Positions 41,101 through 50,033 of a DNA stretch of 64,000 nucleotides are shown piece after piece. The DNA lies in contig CM030932.1 in assembly GCA_018136815.1 (NCBI GenBank), forward strand, positions 2,835,019 to 2,899,018, read 5' to 3'. The stretch is from Isochrysis galbana (lineage: Eukaryota > Haptophyta > Isochrysidales > Isochrysidaceae). Below the pieces are notes generated by a model that was not told the origin of the DNA, did not search any database, and was given only the letters and a program-made list of their open reading frames with translations. Within the stretch, counting starts at the first letter, position 1. Each line of letters opens with the position of its first letter. The translations under genes and the position numbers were made by a program.

Positions 41101-42840
41101 GCCTCCGATTCCGGGCCCGCCATCCAGTCCAGTTATTTGGCTCCGGGTACGCCGACTTCCGAAGAGATGAGAGCGGCCCTGGCGGAAGATCCGTTCGTAG
41201 AGCCACTCCTAGGTTCAGGAGAGACGGTCAATCACGAGCCATCAGGCCAAGGGTCGCCTCCGCCGGCCGTCGCCTCGGGCCCCATTGCCGACGATGATTC
41301 GTGTTCCAGTCCTGTCGCTCCCGCTCCCGCTCCCGCTCAGCAATCCAAGATGCTTCGCCGTTTCGTCGTTCACGATGGGCTCGTCTACTATCGCACCGTC
41401 CTTGACTCCACCGACTCGGACTCGCTAGTGCTCTACGTTCCGCCCTTGTTGCGGTCTCGCTACCTTTTTGCCTACCACGATCGCTCCGGTCACCTTGGAG
41501 TTTCTCGTATGTCCGGTCTTCTTCGTACTCGGGTATACTGGCCTGGCATGTCTTCCGACGTTGCATCCTACGTCCGGGAATGCCACGAGTGCACCCTCGC
41601 CAAGCCGCTACCTAGGGCTCTAGCGTCGCCCTCCGGTCTCTCCGTGGGCACCTACCCCTTTGATGTGGTCTACTGCGACGTGCTCGCACTGGCTCCCACT
41701 CACAACTTCGTGCCTGGAGTCTCGGGTTACGACAAGCTGGTCGTCTTCATCGACTCGCTCACTCGATGGATTGAGGCTGAGCCTTCGAATGGGGATCCTT
41801 CGTCGGAGGTGGCCTTGGACATGTTCATCCGCTTGATTGTGACGCGTTATGGAGTCCCTAGGCAGCTTCGGACCGACGCCGGTTCGAATCTATGTTCGGT
41901 TCTTGTTTCGCGTATTCTGGAGCTCACCGGGACTGATTTGTCGAGTACAGAGCCGTATCGACATGAGGGTGTAGGCTTCGTCGAACGCGCTCAGCAAACG
42001 CTCATTCGTTTGATGCGCGCCTCGAACGAGGGTGGCAGCCATTGGGTCGACCATTTGCCGTTCCTACTCCTCTCGTTGAGGGCTTCTTCCGGTCGTGTTA
42101 CCTCCCGGTCTCCAGCGTCTTTGATCTTTGGGCGTGAGCTGCGTCTGCCCGCTCAACTCTCTGATCCGAAGACCGTTTCGCCAACTGCTCTCGAGGCGGC
42201 GTCCGCCGACGTTCGCTCGTACGCATCCAGGCTCAATGCGAGCCTCCGCCTCTCATGGTCCAGCGCTCTCGAGGCTACCCTAGCCGCTCAGGCTGAGTCG
42301 GCCCGTGACGCTACCATCAAGTCTCAAAGACCAGCGCGTTTCGAACCTGGGGATCGCGTCTGCATGCGATTACCAGGCCATGCCAACAAGTTGCAATTCA
42401 TCTACTCGGGTCCCTACCGCGTCGTAGAGGCTCTGTCCGACACTAGGTACCGACTCCGTGATCTGGAGAACCGGTTAGTCAAGGAGGAGGTGCATATCTC
42501 GAACCTCCGGCCGTATCATACTTTCGTTGATGAAGAGCCGCTGGCTGACGACGAGTACATCGTTGAAAAGTTGCTCGATCGTCGTAGCCATGGCGATTCT
42601 ATCGAGTACCTCGTGAAGTGGCGTGGCTATGCTCTTCGAGAAGCCACCTGGGAGCCTCGTTCCGAGTTGCTCCGTCGTTGTTCTGATTTGCTTGATGATT
42701 ATGATCGCTCCGTCGAAGAGACTTGTCCAGAAGATGTTGAGTCCCCGGAAGCAACTTCTTCGTCGGCCAGGGATACTCCTCTTCCTCCCGTTCTCGATGC
42801 GCCGTCTTCGCGCACTCGATCCAGGCTCCATCCTCGTTGA
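35186..42840 (+). CDS. pol: retrotransposon Pol polyprotein, complete right half
   Basis: Identical to the left copy where they overlap except for one lost C near 36311, which breaks the frame. From 36320 the frame is open to the stop at 42838-42840. It supplies the complete set: methyltransferase-like domain (36622-37233), protease (about 38470-38720), RT (about 39560-40350, YLDD at 40060-40071), RNase H (about 40540-40900), integrase HHCC zinc finger (HLGVSR ... YVRECHEC, about 41490-41595), integrase core with D,D(35)E (Asp near 41675, Asp 41875, Glu 41983), a GPY-like region (IYSGPYRVVEAL, near 42400) and a C-terminal chromodomain (about 42547-42715). After repairing the single frame break against the left copy, Pol is about 2550 residues. 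Confidence 0.9.
42547..42718 (+). other. chromodomain at the Pol C-terminus
   Basis: DEYIVEKLLDRR, then YLVKWRGY and EATWEPRSEL, followed by an acidic helix. These are the three aromatic-containing blocks of the chromodomain. In chromoviruses this domain binds methylated histone H3 tails and guides integration to heterochromatin. The aromatic positions (Tyr, Trp, and Tyr/Trp in the second and third blocks) are kept, so binding is plausible. Confidence 0.88.
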
Positions 42841-43227
42841 TCCCATGTCTTGGGTAAGGGACCCGTCCCTCTAGGCTAGCCCCACGCCTCGGCTAGGGCT
42901 CCGAGTTCAAGTTTCCGTCCGAGCGAATCATGGAGGTGCTGAACGCGTGCTGCCTGCGCTCTACACCCGGCGCAACACCCGAGCAAAGCTCCTGTAAAAG
43001 GGAGAAGTGGGTGGGGCAGTGCGTACGAAAGAGGCCGCCGCGTTAAGCCGCCGATTTCGTGCTCGCTTTGGATCCAAAGGGTGTTCTTGTCTCCACGTTT
43101 CGCTCGCTATGTTTCGTTGCTTCTTGTTCCGATTCTGACCTCTGGTCAGCTCAGGTTCCAGGTTCCAGGTCTCTGTTTCCAGGTTCACCGCTCGACATCG
43201 GGAGACGTCTCGATCTTAGTCGGGGGG
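42841..43227 (+). other. 3' untranslated internal region and polypurine tract of the retrotransposon
   Basis: 387 bp between the Pol stop and the 3' LTR, ending in CGGGGGG (43221-43227) directly before TGTCGCATTC. The G run is the likely plus-strand primer. GATTTCGTGCT at 43053-43063 is the exact complement of the 11 bases that follow the 5' LTR. Confidence 0.65.
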
Positions 43228-44706
43228 TGTCGCATTCATCCTAGATGATGCGATTTCTAGGCTCTTATTTCCAGGTCCTTCGTCGTGCGGCCACACGGCG
43301 AAGCTCAGGTACATCTAGGTTGGTAGGGTTCGTCCCTAGCGATCTAGAATTCGAGTTCTTGTTTCGTTCCTTCTAGCCTGTTTGTCAGGTCTAGATTCCA
43401 GGTTTCCTCCTTTCGGGTAATCTTGACCCAAAGGAGCCAGGTCGCCTGCCACTCGCTGCGCGCTTGTCTCAGGCTCTCGAGTTACCTTGTGAAGGCTTGT
43501 TTAGCTTCTTGCAAGGCTTGTTGTTTCTTGTTGGGTTCCGGTTCTTTCTTGGGACCTGCTGACTTTCGTTGTTGTCCAGGCCTGTTCTTCGTAGGTTCTG
43601 CTTGGCCTGGTTAGGGTTTCGTTGAATCCCCGCGTTCGGCGTTTGGCGTTGGCGTTCGGAAATTTCCTCTCACATTCCCTAGGTCCGCTACCCTTGGCTT
43701 GTAGGTCCTTGCTTCTTTCTTCTCGGTCAAGGTTTTGGCGAGCGAGTCGGTTGCTCTAGCCGCTCGAGATTTGAGGTTTAATTTGCCATCTCCCCTTGGA
43801 GATCGGTGTAGGTTCGCTTCCTAGGTGAGGGAATCTTTCCCCTTGATGCAAGCTACATGCAAGCCTTGGCCCCTTTGGTGTTTCTTCCCCTTGGTTGCTA
43901 CTCAGGGTTGTTCGTTAGAAGCGTCTAGAAGGTTCACGCTCAACGGCAAGATTTATTCGGTCGTGAAGACATCTCGTTGCGATCTGTATCCAAAGTGATC
44001 GCCGTGGTCGCGCGACATGACGCTCCCCTTCGGACTCTCCGCTACGTGGGAAGTTACAACGGAGACACGCTCCGGCCGTCGCTGCGGAGTCTCTCTCTCT
44101 CTCGCTCTCTCTCTCCGTCTCTCGCGACGTGTTTGAGTTATCGGTGATTTGGGGTCGCGGTTGCTTGATAATTTGCTTTGTTTGGGTGAATGATTCCGGT
44201 GTGTTCGTGGGTCGGTGTATCCTGTTGTTCTCAGCTCCGTTGTCCGTCGTTGTTCGCTGCGTCGCTGCACTCAAGCAGCTTAGGCTCCCTCCCTGAGGGA
44301 AGAGTTCTTTGTAGGTCTAACAATCTCTTACAACCCAACACACTAGGGCCGCTAGGAGCGCCTCGCCGCCCCACAGTCCTTCGTTCGCCGTTCGTTCCCT
44401 GTCCATACACCCGAATGGGGTTGCCCGACCCAGTCCAGAATTTCATTCACCCGACTCCCGGTGGGGAGGAGGGACAAAGCGCCGCGCTAGCCGCCGGTGC
44501 CGCTCGCGACGGAGTGGCTCAGAGCCCCCACAGTCCTTCGTTCGCCGTTCGTTCCCTGTCCATACACCCGAATGGGGTTGCCCGACCCAGTCCAGAATTT
44601 CATTCACCCGACTCCCGGTGGGGAGGAGGGACAAAGCGCCGCGCTAGCCGCCGGTGCCGCTCGCGACGGAGTGGCTCAGAGCCCTCCGGTAGCGCTCGAC
44701 CCGACA
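43228..44706 (+). repeat. 3' LTR (1479 bp) with internal 157-bp tandem duplication
   Basis: Same sequence as the 5' LTR in the stretches compared, plus a duplication of 157 bp (44371-44527 repeated at 44528-44684) that includes the Gag ATG segment. The LTR ends CCGACA at 44706 and is followed by the target duplication TGAAC. Confidence 0.85.
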
Positions 44707-45010
44707 TGAACAAGAGTGGAAGCCAAAAATTCCCCACCTCTTTTCTCTTGCCTCTTGAACAACAGGCCGAAACAGCACTCTGCGGGCATCCGCATCGATC
44801 GACGAGTGTTCAAAATCGAATGCGTCATCAGCAAGGAGAGTGCCATGAGAGGGCACAATGAGGCTGATGGTCAGAGTGAAAGCAGCATCGCCATTGATGA
44901 AAAAAAGGGTATAGGAGTTCACCCGCAGACAAGGCCTGTCCCAAAGAGGATGCGGACCAGGCCAAGGAGTCGTGAGTTGTAGGGATCTGAGAGCTGTCAT
45001 AGAAAGTAAA
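44707..45010 (-). pseudogene. PIF/Harbinger-type transposase, part 5' of the retrotransposon insertion
   Basis: On the minus strand three frames are needed: one gives LFFINGDAAFTLTISLIVP and DDAFDFEHSS, the next RSMRMPAECCFGLLFKR, then RWGIF. Together they follow the Harbinger/DDE_4 order: IGDAAFxL (catalytic Asp region), FNxxHSSxRMxxECAFGxLxxRWGIF, then IIxAxxxLHNFC, found at 21505-21649 across the insertion. Frameshifts show it was already dead or decayed. The upstream frame is open to 45549 but without recognisable domains. Confidence 0.6.
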
Positions 45011-46554
45011 CCGGCAATCTGCGACTGCGACTCTTGGCCTTGGGGCGTGAGCTGACTCAGCCCGGTTGCGCGCGCAGGGAGCACATTGAAGATTGTGCTC
45101 CCCGTATCATCGCGCGCGCGCGCAGGCTCTCCCTCCTCCTCAACACCACAGCGGCTTCCTCGGCCCTGCGCTCCATCGAGGAGGGACGCCCACTGCAACT
45201 GGGGTGCAGTGCCGCCCACTGCTGTTGCTGCTGGCAGCTCGACGACAGCGGCGGCCTCGTCGAGCCGGCTGAGCTGGCTCTCGCGAGAGTCATGCGCGGA
45301 GCGCGAGGTTCCGTTCGAGATGGGCTGGTACATGCTTGTGGTGAGAGTGAGAGGTGAGGGAGGGAGGGGGAGGGGCGCGACAGCGACAGCGAGAGGGGCG
45401 AGGGGGGGGGGGGGGGCTTGTAACTTGTAACATGGGAGCCCCCCCCCGTACTGTATTTGGTACTGTATTTGACTGTATTTGGACGAAGGCGAAGGCGAAA
45501 TACAGACTGTATTTACTGTATTTGGAACCCCCCTGCCTGTATTTCCCATCTAGGGATACGATGATGTCAGATTCAGATTTGCCCTCCCGGGGGACTAATG
45601 TTATAAGTGGCTCGCAGGTGGGGGGGAGGGGGGGAAGGGAAGGCATTTTTCGAAAATTCTACTCCTATCAAACTCATGTCAACCCCCACTTTTCGGAGTA
45701 AGATTCTCGCCTCCAGAGAGTGACTGAACAAAAAACAAACATGCCCAGGTTCCTTAGTCATCAGTATTGAGAGTTGACCTATACACATACAGGATACAGG
45801 CGTATCAACCGTCTACCGTATCTGGGCCTCAATGGGCCGCCGTATCTGCACTGATCTGGCCGATCTGTTCGTCACCGGGAACCTGCATGACTTACGTCCC
45901 CCCACCCCCGGCCCCTCCCCCGACGCAAAGTTTACTTTCCCAATCAAACACCTTGTGTATCCTATCGGACACCGGGTGTGTACCCTGACGAGAAACGAAA
46001 ACGGCGTCCCGCGTCCCGAGCGAGCGAGCGAGTCGGTGATCTCGCGATGAAAGTCTGTGGGGGGAATCGCGAGGCAACGACGGGACGGCGTGCCCAAGAA
46101 CGGCGAACGGATCGATCGAAAACGGTCGCTGGACATTCTGGCTAACCCTTGCTCTTGACTTCTGACGATCTGCTCGGAGACCGATGGGGAAGCAACAGCG
46201 CCTCATCAACTTCCCCCGCGCCCCCCCCCCCGCCGCCGCCGGCGCCCTTGGCCCCCTCCCCCCCGCCCCCCCCCCCCCCCCTCCCCCCCTTTCTGGCCGC
46301 CCTCTTCGGGACCGAGGCGGCGCCTCTCTGAGACTTCCCCTACGCGGCATCTCGACGCCATTTTCGCCGCTCCCCCGTCCCCACCCCTTCCCACCCCTTC
46401 CCCCCACCACGCGCACCCCCCCCACTCGCTCCCCGCCCCGCCTCAAATCTCTTCCCCACTCGCCACTTCCCCGCCCACCCCCGTGTGCCCAGGGGGACAG
46501 GCCTGCCTGCCCCCCCCCCCCCCCCGCCCCGCTCTCCACACAGTCTTCGCTTTC
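45011..46554. other. intergenic; low-complexity sequence before the receptor-like gene
   Basis: Holds a G run (about 45401-45415), a repeat of TACTGTATTT in several forms (about 45448-45530), and a very C-rich stretch (about 46218-46535) directly before the ATG at 46555. The latter may be 5' UTR or promoter of that gene. Long frames here are repeat translations. No other gene is seen. Confidence 0.5.
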
Positions 46555-47748
46555 ATGGTGGTCGACGAGCAGGTGCTCATCTCGTCCCTCCCTGCCAATG
46601 CCACTTTCGAACAAGTGCGCTCCTCGCTCACGGACTTCGAGTTGCAGAAGGCCATCTGGATGATGTGGGCGGCCGGGGGTGCCGTCGTGTGCCTCGTGCA
46701 CATCTGGATCATCACAGCAATGCTTCGCAAGCGAAAGCTGCTTCAATCGGCAGTAAATATCTATCTGATGCTACTCCTGGTCGCCGATTCTGTCGTGACC
46801 ATCTCCTTCTCCTCGCTCAGTATGGCGGCATTCTTTGGAGATACATACCCGAGTGCCAACATTCTCTGTGAAACGCAGGGAATGTCCTTGAGCTTCACCG
46901 TCGTCTACTCGATGTGGATCAACTCACTGCTCTGCGTGGAAGTGTATAAGGCACTTGCTGCGACGCGCTCTCTAAACGTATACCGTCAGCCGTCGACATG
47001 TGACATGCTCATTCGTTGCCTCGGTACTTTGGCTATCTCACTCTTTTTTGCCTCCTTCAGCGTCTGGCACGGACTAGTTCCAATGAAGTCGAAGTTGCTC
47101 TTTGGACTGGCCTGCTTTCCTGGGCCGCTGCATAGCGGACGGATTTACGAAGTTCTAGTCAAGGTTGCTCCTGGGGTTCTGCTTCCCGGCATGATGATTA
47201 GTGTGCTCATTGGTCATGCGTGGTTGAAAGGCTTCATTCAATGGGAGCTCGTCCTTCCGTCAAGTCGTCCTTCAAGCGGCGGCAAAGATACTATTGATAT
47301 GCGCAAGGTGCTGGGCAACGATGTGTATGAGGCGCGAGTAAGGCGTGCCCGCTCCATTACAATGTTCTTTCTGCGAACCATCATCGCCTTGAAGCTTTGG
47401 TTGATTACAATTCTCATTTCCTTCTTCACGACCTCACCAGAGGTGCTGTGCTTCGCTCACATGTTGGCGCTATTCCAGAGTAGTTTACTGTGGATCACCA
47501 GCTGGCACAAATCAGATGTTCGCGAATCCATGTTGGCGACACTGCCGTCCTGCTGTCGTCGATTACCTGCCCGCCAATCGAAGCGCGTCCACATTCTCCA
47601 TCGTGAGAGCTCATTCGAAAAGGATTTAGCAGGTGAGAAGACTCCGACAATACAGGTAGCGATGAGCACCATGTCACGGAGCGACAACGCCACCGTGAGC
47701 GATGACTGCTCGATGAAGGACTCGTCCGTGCACCCGGCTGAAGAGTGA
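46555..47748 (+). CDS. seven-transmembrane receptor-like protein
   Basis: 397 residues. The frame is open to 46483, but that part is translated C-rich leader, so I start at the ATG at 46555. The N-terminus is short and outside-like with a glycosylation site (NAT, residues 15-17). Hydrophobic segments lie at about 34-57, 66-90, 110-130, 150-170, 197-222, 282-303 and 308-325, with a Cys before the third. A long loop between segments 5 and 6 holds a Ser/Gly/Lys-rich stretch, and the cytoplasmic tail (about 70 residues) is rich in Ser, Thr and charged residues, with an RESSFEKD motif. This layout is that of a G-protein-coupled receptor, possibly of the cAMP-receptor-like group, but I see no diagnostic DRY or NPxxY motif. 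The ligand is unknown. There are no introns. Confidence 0.65.
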   Translation: MVVDEQVLISSLPANATFEQVRSSLTDFELQKAIWMMWAAGGAVVCLVHIWIITAMLRKRKLLQSAVNIYLMLLLVADSVVTISFSSLSMAAFFGDTYPSANILCETQGMSLSFTVVYSMWINSLLCVEVYKALAATRSLNVYRQPSTCDMLIRCLGTLAISLFFASFSVWHGLVPMKSKLLFGLACFPGPLHSGRIYEVLVKVAPGVLLPGMMISVLIGHAWLKGFIQWELVLPSSRPSSGGKDTIDMRKVLGNDVYEARVRRARSITMFFLRTIIALKLWLITILISFFTTSPEVLCFAHMLALFQSSLLWITSWHKSDVRESMLATLPSCCRRLPARQSKRVHILHRESSFEKDLAGEKTPTIQVAMSTMSRSDNATVSDDCSMKDSSVHPAEE

Positions 47749-48042
47749 GGCCACTGACATATACCTTCTTCTTTGCCAACTCTCCAACTTCAAGCTTTTC
47801 CTAGCTTGTCGGACAGGCAAGATAATCCTTGTCGGGAGCTAGCTTCGTGGTGCAAAAGTATGATACACTTCATTGACGAGGCGAGCTGAAATCTTGTCTC
47901 TTTGGGTAGTGTCCGTGCTGCCATGGTGATGCTGCACGCTGTTGGCAATTGGTTTTGGTCGCGTTCCGTGTGCATATGGGACGGACTCGATATGAGCCAT
48001 CGAATGTTCATGGTTTTCTTTCATATACACATGCACCAAGTG
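47749..48042. other. 3' flank of the receptor-like gene
   Basis: No coding or repeat feature recognised. It should contain the polyadenylation signal of the gene ending at 47748. Confidence 0.4.
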
Positions 48043-48563
48043 TATACTTAGTTCACATGGGAGGGGCGCCTCGTGCCCTCCCCCTCAGGCTCTGATTCCC
48101 CTCCGGGGGGCCTATCGGTCACCCTCAGACCCTGCGCATCTGGCATGAGCGAAGAGCATTCACCAGCCCTAGACCCCCAGTGGGCGCGGGCCAAGAGGCG
48201 CACTCCCACGCCCACATGGGCCAGTGTTGGCAGCTGTGGTGGTATGGGTGGAGCTGTGGATCATAAGAAGGATTTGTATGGGCAAGGGGAGTGGGGAGGG
48301 ACGGGGAGGGGGAGGCGAAGTACTACGCCAAACTGCTGCAAGGAGTTGCTTGGAGTTTGGTACGAAGCGGAGCTGTCATACTTGGCCACCCCGATACTAG
48401 GAGGAATACTCCAGGACGCCCCGCAAGACCTGGACCTCGCCCCACCGGCAAAATGGGGCGACGGCTATAAATCCAACAAAAGGCTAGCAGAATTAGAATA
48501 CACGCTAGCAGACGAATACACGCTAGACGGTGGCACACCACTAGACGAGACAGAAGTAGCGTA
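48043..48563 (+). mobile_element. internally deleted, 3'-truncated LINE fragment
   Basis: Starts TATACTTAGTTCACATGG with GGCGCCTCGTGCCCTCCCCCTC, matching the leader of the copy at 14803. From about 48353 it passes into ORF2 coding sequence: WYEAELSYLATPILGG, PPAKWGDGYKSNKRL, EYTLADEYTLDGGTPLDE, homologous to 19540-19800 on the minus strand. It ends inside ORF2 without the T-run tail, so the 3' part is lost. Confidence 0.7.
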
Positions 48564-50033
48564 GTTGTTGCGTCAGTACTGATATCAGCTTTCTGATATC
48601 GGTAACCGCTCAATTGGGGCAGATCCCTGATATTAGCTCTCAACTAAAAGATAGAATTAAAGAGCTTTTATTTATAAGATAGTACTACTACTACTACTTT
48701 TATAGTAGTAGTAGTACTATCTAGTTAGTACGGCCGCAGGCTGCCGACGTACCCGAGCGAGCGAGCGAGCGAGGCCGCTGCGCTCCGCTCTCCGCTCTCC
48801 TAGGCTGGCCTCTAGTGGCATGGATGAGGTGGTGGAGAGCGAGAGTGAGGTGGAGGTGGCGGCTGCCGCTTTAGACTTTAGATGGGGCAGCCCAGCGCGG
48901 GAGTGCGTGGGGCCGAGGACCGAGGGTGCATTGCGAGGCTGGAGGCTGGAGGGGACCAAGCTGGAGTGGTCGACAGTGAATGATGAATGAGGTTGCGGGC
49001 CGGTCACACTCGGTGGCAATCGTGGGAGAGGCAGGGGGGGCCAGGGTCTGAGCCCCAGCCTTCACTGCCCCCTGAGCTGCCCTGGCTGGCCCTCTGGGAG
49101 CCCCCAAAGGGCCTCTGAGTGAGCAGGCCGTGGCGCGCCGCATGGCGACGCGCCGCAGGGACAGAGGTGGAGGAGAACGGAGAGAGGGAGAGGGGGGGTT
49201 TTGCAACCCCCCCCCGATGGAGTGCGGTGAGAAACGGGACTCGTTTGCGTTAGCAAACGGGCGGAGGGGGGCGGCTGGCGACAGGAGGGGGATGAGGAGG
49301 GAGAGGCTCAAGGCGCCTACGGGAACCACGGTGGCAGGTATCTCGAGGCGCAGTCTTTTATTTCTCGAGGACAGCTCGCGGCGAGAGCTGTAAGGGCCAT
49401 TTCTTTTCATGACGAGAGGTTCCTCCCCCCCCCCGGTGCTTTTTCCCGGAGAGTCGCCCGACGTACGTCGGTCCGCCTCAATGGGGTTTCCCTCATTATA
49501 GCTTGTGGGGAGTTATAATGGGAGCCGGGGGGTTGCGAGGGGGGAGATTCGGAGGGGTGCATATGCGTATGTGTCCAGTGACAGCACACGTACGTCAAGG
49601 CGTACGGGCAGATGCGCTGAGGGGTGTCGTGATAGTACCGGGCTAGTGGCAGTAGTGGTACTCACGCTCGGATGTTTTATTATTACCTAGAAAGTAGTAG
49701 GTGTTAGCCCAGAATCTTCAGATTTTTTTTACTATTATTAGTAGTACTATTACTACTATTTTAATCAAAGTGGTCTCCACAATCCACAATAGCCTACAAA
49801 CATGATGACATATGACATGTGGCATCATGCTCGTTGGCCGTCTTGCCTTCTTCAGAAATGCGATGAAAGATGGCCAGCAATTCTCGGCGGAATGAAACGT
49901 CAGCGATTGAACTCTATCCCCGGTTGCGGCCACAACGTTAACTTTCTGAAGCAAGTGCGCTCTTCGCCAGCATGCATATGCCACGTTCTAGCTAGCGCAG
50001 TTGAGGACAATGAGACAACCTGGTGAGTACAGC
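48564..50033. other. no recognisable gene; inverted repeats and element remnants
   Basis: 48677-48722 is a perfect hairpin (listed separately). 49030-49160 is an inverted relative of 12470-12620. 49488-49530 contains ATTATAGC...GTTATAAT, an imperfect hairpin. 49701-49730 is the last 30 bp of a LINE (TTAGCCCAGAATCTTCAGAT plus eight T). The rest is featureless to me. Confidence 0.5.
48677..48722. repeat. perfect hairpin of ACT/AGT triplets
   Basis: Arms of 20 bases (AGATAGTACTACTACTACTA and its exact complement) around the 6-base loop CTTTTA. It could extrude as a cruciform or be the core of a foldback element. Confidence 0.85.

Larger units (their letters stand above)
21645..44711 (+). mobile_element. 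chromodomain Ty3/gypsy LTR retrotransposon encoding a cytosine methyltransferase-like domain
   Basis: Bounded by the 5-bp target duplication TGAAC (21645-21649 and 44707-44711). Both outer LTRs start TGTCGCATTC and end CGACCCGACA, and in the stretches I compared they differ only by a 157-bp duplication in the right one, so the insertion is recent. Order: 5' LTR 21650-22971, Gag, in-frame TAG, Pol (methyltransferase-like, protease, RT, RNase H, integrase, chromodomain), G-run polypurine tract 43222-43227, 3' LTR 43228-44706. A 100-N gap at 31207-31306 is followed by a second start of the same element (LTR from 31307). Collapsing that overlap (offset 9630 in Pol) gives one element of about 13.4 kb. 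A true tandem array sharing LTRs is the alternative. Confidence 0.88.

Noticed and set aside
41228-41566. Antisense frame in the integrase region
   Set aside because: Lies opposite the integrase zinc finger, which is clearly the coding strand.
43228-44861. Reading the post-Pol sequence as the start of a third tandem element
   Set aside because: Homology stops exactly at CCGACA and is followed by TGAAC, the same 5 bp that precede the 5' LTR, so it is the 3' LTR.
48043-48563. A host gene with a 163-residue frame
   Set aside because: Its protein matches LINE ORF2 segments at 19540-19800 (PPAKWGDG, SNKRL, LADEYTLDG).
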